Source: an uncultured Prevotella sp.
Lineage (GTDB): Bacteria; Bacteroidota; Bacteroidia; Bacteroidales; Bacteroidaceae
Assembly (NCBI GenBank): GCA_927910885.1
Contig: CAKMOD010000116.1
Location: forward strand, 1-15,600
Direction: 5' to 3'
DNA length: 15,600 nucleotides
Numbering within the stretch: the first letter of the stretch is position 1; each line of letters begins with the position of its first letter. Made by a program: the position numbers and the translations under genes. Shown here piece after piece: positions 1-7,021 of this stretch. The notes under the pieces were generated by a model. That model saw only the letters and a list, made by a program, of their open reading frames with translations. It made no database searches and was not told the origin of the DNA.

Positions 1-113
1 GTACGTGTTCTGATAGCTTTGGTAATAAACGAATAAACGTTTTAAGAAATCTTGCAAACCACTGCTTTGTAATGAAGTAAAACAAAAAATATTAATAAAA
101 ACTCATAAATATT

Positions 114-196
114 CTCTGTTCCTCCACGCACCAACGGTGCCTCTGTGCCTAACGATTGCAACGATATAAAACCTCTGTGTTCTCCTTTGCTCTGTG
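114..196. repeat. Interspersed CTCTGTG / CACAGAG repeats
   Basis: The heptamer CTCTGTG occurs at 141-147, 173-179 and 190-196, with a near copy CTCTGTT at 114-120. On the minus strand these read CACAGAG. Between the first and second exact copies lies a short stretch containing ACGATTGCAACGAT. Spacing is irregular (27, 32 and 17 bases), so this is a dispersed low-complexity repeat and not a tandem array. The role is unknown. Confidence 0.5.
128..140. repeat. Small palindrome GCACC-AAC-GGTGC
   Basis: A perfect 5-3-5 inverted repeat. Its 11-base core CACCAACGGTG is found again unchanged at 13270-13280, in a different intergenic region about 13 kb away. It could be a dispersed intergenic repeat remnant or a binding site; the sequence alone does not decide. 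Confidence 0.4.
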
Positions 197-282
197 TGAC
201 CAATCTTCAAAGTTCTAATCTCAAACGGTATCACTCCAAATTGCTGAAGACCCCATTTTTAAACCGAATTTAGGCTCTTATT

Positions 283-352
283 AGTATCTTGTCTGTCTTT
301 GTAACTTGATGTTAGTACACTATGCTGGCGTTACAATAACAGACAAGATGCT
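283..352. repeat. Long inverted repeat in the intergenic region downstream of rnhB
   Basis: The arms AGTATCTTGTCTGT (283-296) and ACAGACAAGATGCT (339-352) pair over 14 bases with one G-T wobble. After a 2x2 internal loop the pairing resumes as TTGTAAC (299-305) with GTTACAA (330-336), leaving a 24-base loop. Neither strand has a U-tract after the stem, so it is not a standard terminator. It could be a structured RNA element, a 3' end stabiliser for the rnhB transcript, or a remnant of a small inverted-repeat element. Confidence 0.55.
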
Positions 353-397
353 TGCCAATACAACAAAATCTGTTTAGAATCATATACTCAATTAGGT

Positions 398-1000
398 TTA
401 GAAGTCAAAAGAGAGCTGCCCATCACCCAAAAGGTTATAACTTTTGCGATGATAAGGTGTGATACCATGTTCACGAATAGCCTGACGATGCTTCTTCGTT
501 GGATAACCCATGTTTGACTGCCAGTCATACTGCGGATATTCCTCTGCCAAGGAGAGCATATAATCATCACGATAAGTCTTGGCAAGGATTGAGGCAGCTG
601 CAATAGAAAGATACTTCCCATCCCCTTTAACTATGGTTGTTGAAGGTAGATCTTGGTAAGGCTTAAAACGATTACCATCAACGATAACCGCTTCTGGACG
701 TACCTTCAACTGGTCCAACGCTCGATGCATAGCCAAGAAAGAGGCGTTGAGAATATTTATCTTATCTATCTCTTCAGGAGTAACGATTCCCACCGCCCAC
801 GCAATAGCATCTCGCTCAATTTCCTCACGAAGTGTATAACGTTTCTTAGCCGTCAACTTCTTAGAGTCGTTTAACAACTCATTCTGATAATCGGGTGGTA
901 GGATAACGGCTGCTGCATAGACACTTCCAGCAAGGCATCCTCTGCCCGCTTCGTCGCAACCAGCCTCTATAAGGTCTTCATAATAATGACTTTTCAGCAT
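398..1000 (-). CDS. rnhB: Ribonuclease HII
   Basis: This 200-residue protein is RNase HII, which cuts the RNA strand of RNA-DNA hybrids and starts removal of single ribonucleotides misincorporated into DNA. The family signature is clear: the N-terminal CDEAGRGCLAG motif carries catalytic Asp16 and Glu17, a DSKKLT motif follows at about 45-50, Asp108 sits in the VDGN motif, and the KGD motif (Asp127) comes just before AAASILAKTYRD. Length is normal for bacterial RNase HII. The ATG at 998-1000 lies shortly before the conserved start of the fold, as expected. The gene is transcribed away from the small gene at 1170 and does not appear to belong to the suf cluster. No consensus promoter was found upstream. 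Confidence 0.96.
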   Translation of the reverse strand: MLKSHYYEDLIEAGCDEAGRGCLAGSVYAAAVILPPDYQNELLNDSKKLTAKKRYTLREEIERDAIAWAVGIVTPEEIDKINILNASFLAMHRALDQLKVRPEAVIVDGNRFKPYQDLPSTTIVKGDGKYLSIAAASILAKTYRDDYMLSLAEEYPQYDWQSNMGYPTKKHRQAIREHGITPYHRKSYNLLGDGQLSFDF

Positions 1001-1094
1001 GAGTAATAGGTTTTAAAAGTTAAAGAATCTTTCGTTTTAATCTTATATAACAAATGTTTTTCGCAGAGTGAACATTCCTTGCACAACACACAGT

Positions 1095-1102
1095 TACTTT
1101 TG
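1095..1102 (+). promoter_or_regulatory. Possible Bacteroidetes -7 element for the small membrane protein gene
   Basis: TACTTTTG fits the Bacteroidetes -7 consensus TAnnTTTG and lies 67 bases before the ATG at 1170. No TTTG is found at the usual 19-21 base distance upstream, so only the -7 half is supported. Confidence 0.35.
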
Positions 1103-1169
1103 CATACGTAAAACAAAGAATGGTTTTTACACCTTAATTATATAAAGCAAGAATTAAAGAACAAAGAAT

Positions 1170-1451
1170 ATGAAAAAAGAATGGATTCTCATCGAGCGTA
1201 ACGCATCGTACAACGAGCTTAGTCGTTTCTTCACAGACGCTGCTGCATGGTTCCAAACTCCATTGGAGTGGCTACGTAATTATTACAGCTCAGTCCTTGA
1301 ACGAGAGGTGAGCAGCAAGCAGGCTTCGTATATCACACAAGCTCAGTTAGCTTTGATTCTAACTATATTCCCTATCGTTTCATCATTACTATTACAGGGA
1401 GTGTTCCTTACTTGGTTTGCCTTCAGCCTTTATAAGTGCAAGAAGGGATAA
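1170..1451 (+). CDS. Hypothetical small membrane protein (93 aa)
   Basis: A 93-residue protein of unknown function. The N-terminal half (1-55) is soluble-looking, with alternating aromatic and charged residues (ERNASYNELSRFF, then AAAWFQTPLEWLRNYY). Residues about 58-86 form one long hydrophobic stretch, best read as a transmembrane helix, followed by a basic tail ending KCKKG. The positive tail suggests an inside C-terminus. There is no signal peptidase site. It reads as real because it starts with ATG in a suitable distance from a -7-like element, shows a coherent protein composition, and ends just before a strong terminator. It is divergent from rnhB and convergent with sufS. No family was recognised. 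Confidence 0.75.
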   Translation: MKKEWILIERNASYNELSRFFTDAAAWFQTPLEWLRNYYSSVLEREVSSKQASYITQAQLALILTIFPIVSSLLLQGVFLTWFAFSLYKCKKG

Positions 1452-1481
1452 GGTGTCTTTCTATACGCCTTGTATATCTGT

Positions 1482-1535
1482 AAGCAAACAGGCGTTCATA
1501 AGCGTAGTGAAACGCATATAAACGCCTGTTTGCTT
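1482..1535. terminator. Strong terminator between convergent genes
   Basis: The arms at 1482-1496 and 1521-1535 form a perfect 15-base stem (core GCAAACAGGCGTT). A smaller GCGT/ACGC hairpin sits within the loop. On the plus strand the stem runs into TTTTAT, which suits termination of the small gene ending at 1451. It also lies 12 bases beyond the sufS stop, so it can serve the minus-strand transcript too. A weaker hairpin, AAGGTGT with ACGCCTT, sits just before it at about 1450-1471. Confidence 0.8.
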
Positions 1536-1547
1536 TTATCTATCTCC

Positions 1548-2765
1548 TTAAAACATCATTGCAATACGCTTGATACCTGCTACCAAAGCATCCACTTCCT
1601 CACGTGTATTATATAAGCCGAAGGAGGCACGAACAGTACCAAGGATACCAAGGCGATCCATCAAAGGTTGTGCACAATGATGACCTGTGCGGACAGCAAT
1701 ACCTAACTGGTCGAGCAATGTACCAAGATCCATGTGGTGAATATCACCGACATTGAAACTGATAACAGCATCCCCACTGTCATTACGATGTCCATAGATG
1801 TGCATACCCTCTATCTCACGAAGTTGCAGAAGTGCATAACGTGTGAGGTCCTGCTCATGAGCAAGGATGTTATCCATCCCCAAGGAAGTAACATAATCGA
1901 GGGCGGTTGCAAGTCCATGCGTTGCGATATAATCAGGAGTTCCTGCTTCAAACTTCAAAGGTGGACGCTCGAAGGTTGTCTTCTCAAAGCTGACACGCTC
2001 TATCATTTCACCACCACCTTGATACGGAGGTAGTCGATCGAGCCACTCTTCTTTACCATAAAGAACACCCACACCGGTAGGTCCATACACCTTATGACCA
2101 CTAAAAGCGAGGAAGTCGCAATCTAAGTCTTGCACATCAACGGCAAAGTGAGGAACGCTTTGCGCACCATCCACAACGACAGGTACGCCGTGTTCGTGGG
2201 CGATACGGATCATCTCCTTTACAGGATTGACAGTTCCAAGGACATTACTAACCTGCGTTACACTAACAAGCTTTGTGCGTTCAGTGAAGAGTTTTTCATA
2301 TTCTTCAAGCTGAAGTTCGCCCTCATCGGTCATTGGAATAACCTTTAACACAATTCCCTTACGCTGTTCCTGTAACTGCCAAGGAACGATATTTGAGTGA
2401 TGTTCCATAGTAGAAACTATCACTTCATCACCTTCCTTTATACAGCCTTCTACAAAACTGGAAGCTACGAGGTTCAAACTCTCTGTTGTACCGCGTGTGA
2501 AGACAATCTCAGTTGTTGAACGGGCATTGATAAACTTTCGCACCGTTTCACGTGCAGCCTCATGCAAGTCGGTTGCCTGTTGTGACATCCAGTGTACACC
2601 ACGATGTACATTGGCATTTACATTGAGGTATTCTTCCTGCATAGCATCCAACACACAGAGCGGCTTCTGTGTGGTAGCACCATTGTCAAGGTAAACCAGT
2701 GGTTTGCCATAGACTGTGCGGGAGAGAATTGGGAAGGAGTCCCGAACTTTCGTTATATCGTACAT
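1548..2765 (-). CDS. sufS: Cysteine desulfurase SufS
   Basis: A 405-residue PLP-dependent class V aminotransferase-fold enzyme that takes sulfur from cysteine, giving alanine and an enzyme persulfide for Fe-S cluster assembly. Visible residues: YLDNGATTQKP near the N-terminus, RGTTESLNLV at 91-100, the histidine pair at 122-123, Asp199 of VVDGAQS, the PLP lysine Lys225 in FSGHKVYGPTG, and the active-site Cys364 in RTGHHCAQP. The short loop around Cys364 marks the SufS/group II type, which usually needs a SufE or SufU acceptor; none is in this window. Length is typical. It is the last gene of the suf cluster, 58 bases after sufD, with a 9-base-phased repeat in the gap. Confidence 0.97.
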   Translation of the reverse strand: MYDITKVRDSFPILSRTVYGKPLVYLDNGATTQKPLCVLDAMQEEYLNVNANVHRGVHWMSQQATDLHEAARETVRKFINARSTTEIVFTRGTTESLNLVASSFVEGCIKEGDEVIVSTMEHHSNIVPWQLQEQRKGIVLKVIPMTDEGELQLEEYEKLFTERTKLVSVTQVSNVLGTVNPVKEMIRIAHEHGVPVVVDGAQSVPHFAVDVQDLDCDFLAFSGHKVYGPTGVGVLYGKEEWLDRLPPYQGGGEMIERVSFEKTTFERPPLKFEAGTPDYIATHGLATALDYVTSLGMDNILAHEQDLTRYALLQLREIEGMHIYGHRNDSGDAVISFNVGDIHHMDLGTLLDQLGIAVRTGHHCAQPLMDRLGILGTVRASFGLYNTREEVDALVAGIKRIAMMF

Positions 2766-2767
2766 CT

Positions 2768-2821
2768 TTTATTGGACTAATGGGCCATATTAGGCTAATT
2801 GGGCTAATAAGCCCAATGCCA
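2768..2821. repeat. 9-base degenerate tandem repeat in the sufD-sufS gap
   Basis: Six consecutive 9-base units on the plus strand: TTTATTGGA, CTAATGGGC, CATATTAGG, CTAATTGGG, CTAATAAGC, CCAATGCCA. The register CTAAT is exact at 2777, 2795 and 2804. Part of it (2798-2817) is also a perfect 8-base hairpin, ATTGGGCT/AGCCCAAT with an AATA loop, which could form in the mRNA just ahead of sufS. The array fills nearly the whole gap between sufD and sufS. Confidence 0.7.
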
Positions 2822-2823
2822 AA

Positions 2824-4167
2824 TTACTTACATAAATCGCAACCTTCACACTTATCAAGCTCACCACGGAAACGCTTCTCTACCAAATGGTGAAGACGGT
2901 CGCGCAATGGCTCAAGTTCCATCTTGTCAATTACCTCATTGATAAAGGCAAACTCAAGGAGGAGTTTTGCTTCTTTCTTATCAATACCACGCTGCTGCAT
3001 GTAGAAGAGCGCAGCATCATTGAGCTGTCCTACCGTTGAACCATGATTACACTGAACATCATCAGCATAAATCTCAAGCATTGGCTGGGTGAACATACGA
3101 GCAGTCTTGCTACCGCAGAGATTACGGTTATTCATCTGTGAGAGGGTCTTCTGTGCACCCTTGCGAACCAGTACACGACCTGCAAAAGCACCAACAGCAT
3201 TCTCATCAAGTACATACTTATAAAGTTCAGTACTTGTACAATGAGGTACCTGATGATCGATGAGCGTATTATTGTCAACATGCTGACTCTTATCGGCGAT
3301 CACACAACCATTACAGAAGCATTCGCTACCCTCACCCTTAAATACAAGGTCGAGCATATTACGAGTAACACCATTATGCAATGTAATAACATTGTGGCTT
3401 ACACGTGAATCACGCTGTTGTTCAATATAAACATTTGATACACGTACGTTCTTTGCATGAGTTTCCTCAAGACAGTTGAGTTCAAGACTTGCATTTGCAC
3501 CTACATAGGCTTCGATTACCTGTGTAGCAAGGAAGTTACGGTCGTCAGCTGCATGATCACAGAAAAGGAACTGCGCCTTAGCGCCTTCTTCAAGAACAAT
3601 GAGTACTCGACGGTTGACCATCAAGTCAACATCTGAACGAAGAATATTAATTACCTGTATGGTACGATCAAGTTGTACATTCTTTGGCACATAGATGAAG
3701 AGACCATCTTGCGCAAGCATTGTATTCAAAGCCGTAATAGCATCTGCCTCAGTATTGGCAAGACGACCATAGTACTTCTCAACCAATTCTGGACGTTCAG
3801 TTGCTACACGATTTAAACTGTCTACAATAACACCTTCACTCAGTTTTGCCTTAGGAAGGATCTTGCTGTAGAACTGATCATTGACTACGAAGTAAAGAGA
3901 AGTGCTAAGATTTGGTACATCGCACTTGAAGGTCTCGTATGGATTAACAGGAATCTCAAGACGATTGAGATTCAACCCATAGTCTGGTTCAAAGAGCTTC
4001 TGCATATCCGTGTACTTATAGCGTTCCACCTTCTTGGTTGGAAAGCCCTGCCGACGGAAGTCTTCAAAAGCCTTATCGCGTACCTCATTGAGCACAGGTG
4101 CAGCATGCTCTTTGATGAGTTGCTGCGCCTCTGTATAGAGGTCTATATATTGTTTTTCGCTTTGCAT
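2824..4167 (-). CDS. sufD: Fe-S assembly protein SufD
   Basis: A 447-residue member of the SufB/SufD family; with SufB and the ATPase SufC it makes the scaffold complex on which Fe-S clusters are built. The N-terminal third is helical and divergent, as usual in SufD. The middle is the repetitive beta-helix core, and the conserved C-terminal block contains DDVQCNHGSTVGQLN with a histidine at about 375 and the FYMQQRGI motif. Unusually, the protein ends in KCEGCDLCK, a Cys-x2-Cys-x2-Cys run at 440, 443 and 446. The ATG is 143 bases after sufC, and the gap is filled by a 9-base tandem repeat. Function is secure; the meaning of the cysteine tail is not known. Confidence 0.95.
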   Translation of the reverse strand: MQSEKQYIDLYTEAQQLIKEHAAPVLNEVRDKAFEDFRRQGFPTKKVERYKYTDMQKLFEPDYGLNLNRLEIPVNPYETFKCDVPNLSTSLYFVVNDQFYSKILPKAKLSEGVIVDSLNRVATERPELVEKYYGRLANTEADAITALNTMLAQDGLFIYVPKNVQLDRTIQVINILRSDVDLMVNRRVLIVLEEGAKAQFLFCDHAADDRNFLATQVIEAYVGANASLELNCLEETHAKNVRVSNVYIEQQRDSRVSHNVITLHNGVTRNMLDLVFKGEGSECFCNGCVIADKSQHVDNNTLIDHQVPHCTSTELYKYVLDENAVGAFAGRVLVRKGAQKTLSQMNNRNLCGSKTARMFTQPMLEIYADDVQCNHGSTVGQLNDAALFYMQQRGIDKKEAKLLLEFAFINEVIDKMELEPLRDRLHHLVEKRFRGELDKCEGCDLCK

Positions 4168-4207
4168 TGTAATTTCTTTTTGGAGGTTTTATCTAAAGGA
4201 TAGCGGA

Positions 4208-4306
4208 TTAGAGATTATAGAAAAGCTAGATTAACTAGGACTGCTAGGTTAACTAGAATAACTAGGATAACTAGGACTGCTATAAAAACTAAACACTCTA
4301 AAGCCA
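4208..4306. repeat. 9-base tandem repeat (CTAG-phased) in the sufC-sufD gap
   Basis: CTAG recurs at 4226, 4235, 4244, 4253, 4262 and 4271, exactly every nine bases. Units are CTAGATTAA, CTAGGACTG, CTAGGTTAA, CTAGAATAA, CTAGGATAA and CTAGGACTG. The same register continues more weakly on both sides (TTAG at 4208, ATAG at 4217, CTAT at 4280, CTAA at 4289 and 4298), so about eleven units can be traced. The array sits between the sufD start and the sufC stop. It is not a gene: one frame has a TAG in every full unit. Confidence 0.8.
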
Positions 4307-4310
4307 GCCA

Positions 4311-5069
4311 TTAATCTTCAGCTTCAACCTCTTCCTTAATCCAATCGTAACCGCGTGTCTCAATCTCCTTAGCAAGTTCTGGACCTGCAGTCTTCACGAT
4401 ACGACCCTTATAAAGTACATGGATAACATCTGGCTTAATCATCTCTAACAGACGCTCATAGTGCGTGATAACAATAGCTGAAGTCGTTTCATTGTGCATC
4501 TTGTTTACACCCTCAGCCACGATACGCATAGCGTCAACGTCAAGACCAGAGTCTGTCTCATCAAGAATACTAAGCTTTGGCTCCAACATTGCCATCTGGA
4601 ATATCTCGTTACGTTTCTTCTCACCACCAGAGAAACCTTCGTTTACGCTACGGCGAGAGAGTGTTGAGTCCATACCTACTAACTGACGCTTCTCACGCAT
4701 GAGTGCCATAAACTCTGCAGCCTTCATTGGCTCTAAACCTTCATAGGCACGCTTTGCATTGATAGCAGCCTTCATGAAGTTAGTCATACTTACGCCAGGT
4801 ATCTCTACTGGATACTGGAAAGACAAGAAGAGTCCCTCATGAGAGCGATCCTCAGGCTTCATCTCCAAGAGATTCTTGCCATTAAACAATGCCATACCGT
4901 CAGTTACCTCATAGAGAGGATTACCTGTAAGTACTGCACTCAGCGTTGACTTACCAGATCCATTAGGACCCATAATTGCATGAATCTCACCATCATTAAT
5001 TGTGAGGTTGATGCCTCTTAATATTTCTTTACCTGCGATGGTTGCATGCAGGTTTCTTACTTCTAACAT
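4311..5069 (-). CDS. sufC: Fe-S assembly ATPase SufC
   Basis: A 252-residue ABC-type ATPase that powers the SufBCD scaffold; it is cytoplasmic and not a transporter. Motifs are complete: Walker A GPNGSGKST at 34-42, Q-loop glutamine Gln85 in SFQYP, the signature FSGGEKKR at 146-153, Walker B with Asp170 and Glu171 in LDETDSGLD, and the H-loop His203 in ITHYERLL. The FSGGEKKRNE form of the signature is characteristic of SufC. The ATG at 5067-5069 lies inside the end of the upstream small gene (7-base overlap), which suggests translational coupling. Length matches the family. Confidence 0.97.
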   Translation of the reverse strand: MLEVRNLHATIAGKEILRGINLTINDGEIHAIMGPNGSGKSTLSAVLTGNPLYEVTDGMALFNGKNLLEMKPEDRSHEGLFLSFQYPVEIPGVSMTNFMKAAINAKRAYEGLEPMKAAEFMALMREKRQLVGMDSTLSRRSVNEGFSGGEKKRNEIFQMAMLEPKLSILDETDSGLDVDAMRIVAEGVNKMHNETTSAIVITHYERLLEMIKPDVIHVLYKGRIVKTAGPELAKEIETRGYDWIKEEVEAED

Positions 5070-5488
5070 ATTATCTTTGTTTTTATTTTTTTCTTCACTA
5101 AAAATATATTAACGAAATCTAACAACATATCAAATACGAAATCAGAGGTATGATACTCACCATGGGCCATCTTCTCCGCTTTCTCTTGCGCTCTCTGCTC
5201 TTCAAAAAGCGATGGCGAAGAGTCATTATAACCAAAGAAGGACTTTGATTTCTTCTTGTAGCGTGGTAAGTTGCCTATCATCTCCGAGCCCGTAACTGTA
5301 CGATAGAGACGAGTTTCAAAGGGCTTGGGTATCGATGGCAACCCCATCACAGACTGGCATGTAATCGCTGTATCCTGCTTCACTTGCTTCTCAATAAGAT
5401 ACTTCTCCCATGGTTTTAACTGCCATGACTGAGCTTGAAGCATTGTTGTTAGCAGCAAGCCAGACGTGATAAGAATGACCTTTCGCAT
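5063..5488 (-). CDS. Hypothetical exported protein between sufB and sufC (141 aa)
   Basis: A 141-residue protein of unknown function. It starts with a typical signal peptide (MRKVILITSGLLLTTMLQAQ, cleavage probably near residue 19-20), so the mature part, about 120 residues, should be periplasmic or surface-exposed. The mature region begins WQLKPWEKYLIEKQ, has a basic stretch PRYKKKSKS at about 75-83, and ends with a hydrophobic segment followed by VKKKIKTKIIC. It lies 18 bases after sufB and overlaps sufC by 7 bases, so it is cotranscribed with, and probably coupled to, cytoplasmic Fe-S assembly genes. This arrangement and its composition support a real gene. No known domain was recognised, and its place in a suf operon is unexplained. 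Confidence 0.8.
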   Translation of the reverse strand: MRKVILITSGLLLTTMLQAQSWQLKPWEKYLIEKQVKQDTAITCQSVMGLPSIPKPFETRLYRTVTGSEMIGNLPRYKKKSKSFFGYNDSSPSLFEEQRAQEKAEKMAHGEYHTSDFVFDMLLDFVNIFLVKKKIKTKIIC

Positions 5489-5506
5489 GTTGTTTATTCA
5501 GTTATA

Positions 5507-6952
5507 TTATCCTACCGTTCCTTCAAGTGTTACAGAGAGTAGTTTCTGTGCCTCAACCGCAAACTCCATAGGAAGCTTATTGAGTACGTCCTTAGCATAA
5601 CCATTGACAATCAAACCAACAGCATCTTCAGTAGGAATACCACGCTGATTGCAATAGAAAAGCTGATCTTCACTAATCTTAGAAGTGGTAGCCTCATGCT
5701 CTACAATGGCTGTATCATTATGAATATCCATATAAGGGAAGGTGTGAGCACCACAGTGTGAACCTAAGAGAAGAGAGTCACAACTTGAGTAGTTACGAGC
5801 GTTCTCCGCATTGGCTGTAGCACGAACCAAGCCACGATAAGAGTTCTGACTATGACCAGCGGAGATTCCCTTAGAGATGATTGTACTCTTAGTATTCTTA
5901 CCCATGTGAATCATCTTCGTACCCGTATCAGCCTCTTGATAGTTGTTTGTTACAGCAACAGAATAGAACTCTGCCTGCGAGTTATCACCCTTCAATACAC
6001 AAGAAGGATATTTCCAAGTGATTGCCGAACCTGTCTCTACCTGTGTCCATGACAGCTTTGAGTTTACACCACGAAGCTCACCACGCTTTGTAACAAGGTT
6101 CAAGACACCACCCTTACCATTCTCATCACCAGGATACCAGTTCTGAACAGTAGAGTATTTTACTTCTGCATTGTCCAATACAACTATTTCAACTACAGCT
6201 GCATGCAACTGATTCTCATCACGCATTGGGGCTGTACAGCCCTCAAGATAGCTAACGTATGAATCATCATCAGCGACAATCAGTGTACGTTCAAACTGAC
6301 CTGTATTAACCGCATTGATACGGAAATACGAACTAAGTTCCATTGGACAGCGAACTCCCTTAGGAATATATACAAAGGAGCCATCACTGAACACCGCAGA
6401 GTTGAGTGCTGCAGAATAGTTATCACGATAAGGAACAACACTTCCGAGATACTTACGTATCAAGTCAGGATGCTCCTGAACTGCCTCACCGATAGAGCAG
6501 AAGATGATACCCTTCTCAGCCAACTGCTTCTTAAAAGTAGTCTTCACTGACACGGAGTCCATAATGGCATCTACTGCCGTACCACTCAAAGCAAGACGCT
6601 CTTCCAATGGAATACCTAACTTATCAAAAGTCTTTGCTAACTCTGGATCAATCTCCTTGTTCTTAGGCTTCTTCGCCAATGGATCAGCATAATAGGAGAT
6701 ATCCTGTAGATGTAACTCTGGCAAATGCAAGTGTCCCCAAGTTGGTATAGGGAGTGTCTGCCAGTAACGGAAAGCCTTCAAACGAAAATCGAGGAGCCAC
6801 TCTGGTTCCCCTTTCTTCTGCGAAATAAGTCGAACGACATCTTCGTTCAGACCTTTCGGAATGACCTCCGTATGTACATCAGTCGTAAAGCCGAACTCAT
6901 ACTTCTGCTCTGCGACCTTCTTTACAAATTCATTATTCTTGTTCTCAGACAT
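5507..6952 (-). CDS. sufB: Fe-S assembly protein SufB
   Basis: A 481-residue SufB, the core of the SufBCD scaffold that receives sulfur and holds the nascent cluster. The family's most conserved C-terminal part is intact: SSCDSLLLGSHCGAHT with a cysteine at about 400, the HEATTS motif with His/Glu at about 419-420, and FYCNQRGI. The EWLLDFRLKAFRYW block near residues 52-65 is also typical. Length is close to that of other SufB proteins. It is the first gene of the suf cluster; 352 bases and a strong terminator separate it from infB upstream, so it should have its own promoter. I found no full TTTG/TAnnTTTG promoter in that gap. Confidence 0.97.
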   Translation of the reverse strand: MSENKNNEFVKKVAEQKYEFGFTTDVHTEVIPKGLNEDVVRLISQKKGEPEWLLDFRLKAFRYWQTLPIPTWGHLHLPELHLQDISYYADPLAKKPKNKEIDPELAKTFDKLGIPLEERLALSGTAVDAIMDSVSVKTTFKKQLAEKGIIFCSIGEAVQEHPDLIRKYLGSVVPYRDNYSAALNSAVFSDGSFVYIPKGVRCPMELSSYFRINAVNTGQFERTLIVADDDSYVSYLEGCTAPMRDENQLHAAVVEIVVLDNAEVKYSTVQNWYPGDENGKGGVLNLVTKRGELRGVNSKLSWTQVETGSAITWKYPSCVLKGDNSQAEFYSVAVTNNYQEADTGTKMIHMGKNTKSTIISKGISAGHSQNSYRGLVRATANAENARNYSSCDSLLLGSHCGAHTFPYMDIHNDTAIVEHEATTSKISEDQLFYCNQRGIPTEDAVGLIVNGYAKDVLNKLPMEFAVEAQKLLSVTLEGTVG

Positions 6953-6988
6953 TTGTTTTTTGCGATTAAAGAGAGGGAGAATGCTCAG

Positions 6989-7021
6989 GAGTTAAAAGAG
7001 TTAGAGGGAGTTGGAAGAGTT
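6989..7021. repeat. GAGTT repeats upstream of sufB
   Basis: GAGTT starts at 6989, 6998, 7008 and 7017, spaced 9, 10 and 9 bases; on the minus strand the unit reads AACTC followed by pyrimidines. The purine/pyrimidine strand bias extends from about 6970 to 7028. It resembles the exact 9-base arrays in the sufC-sufD and sufD-sufS gaps but has a different consensus and looser phasing. Confidence 0.5.

Larger units (their letters stand above)
1..397. other. Intergenic region without a recognisable gene
   Basis: No open frame here looks like a gene on either strand. The stretch holds four CTCTGT(G/T) repeats (114-196), a small palindrome (128-140) and a long inverted repeat (283-352), each listed separately. 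The rest is AT-rich. rnhB ends at 398, so this is its downstream region. No good intrinsic terminator with a U-tract is visible behind rnhB. Confidence 0.6.

Noticed and set aside
1482..1535. Long stem as a transposon end or integration site
   Set aside because: It sits between convergent gene ends and runs into a T tract; a terminator explains it fully.
4208..4306. CTAG array as a CRISPR or coding repeat
   Set aside because: Units are only nine bases with no spacers, and one frame has a stop in each full unit.
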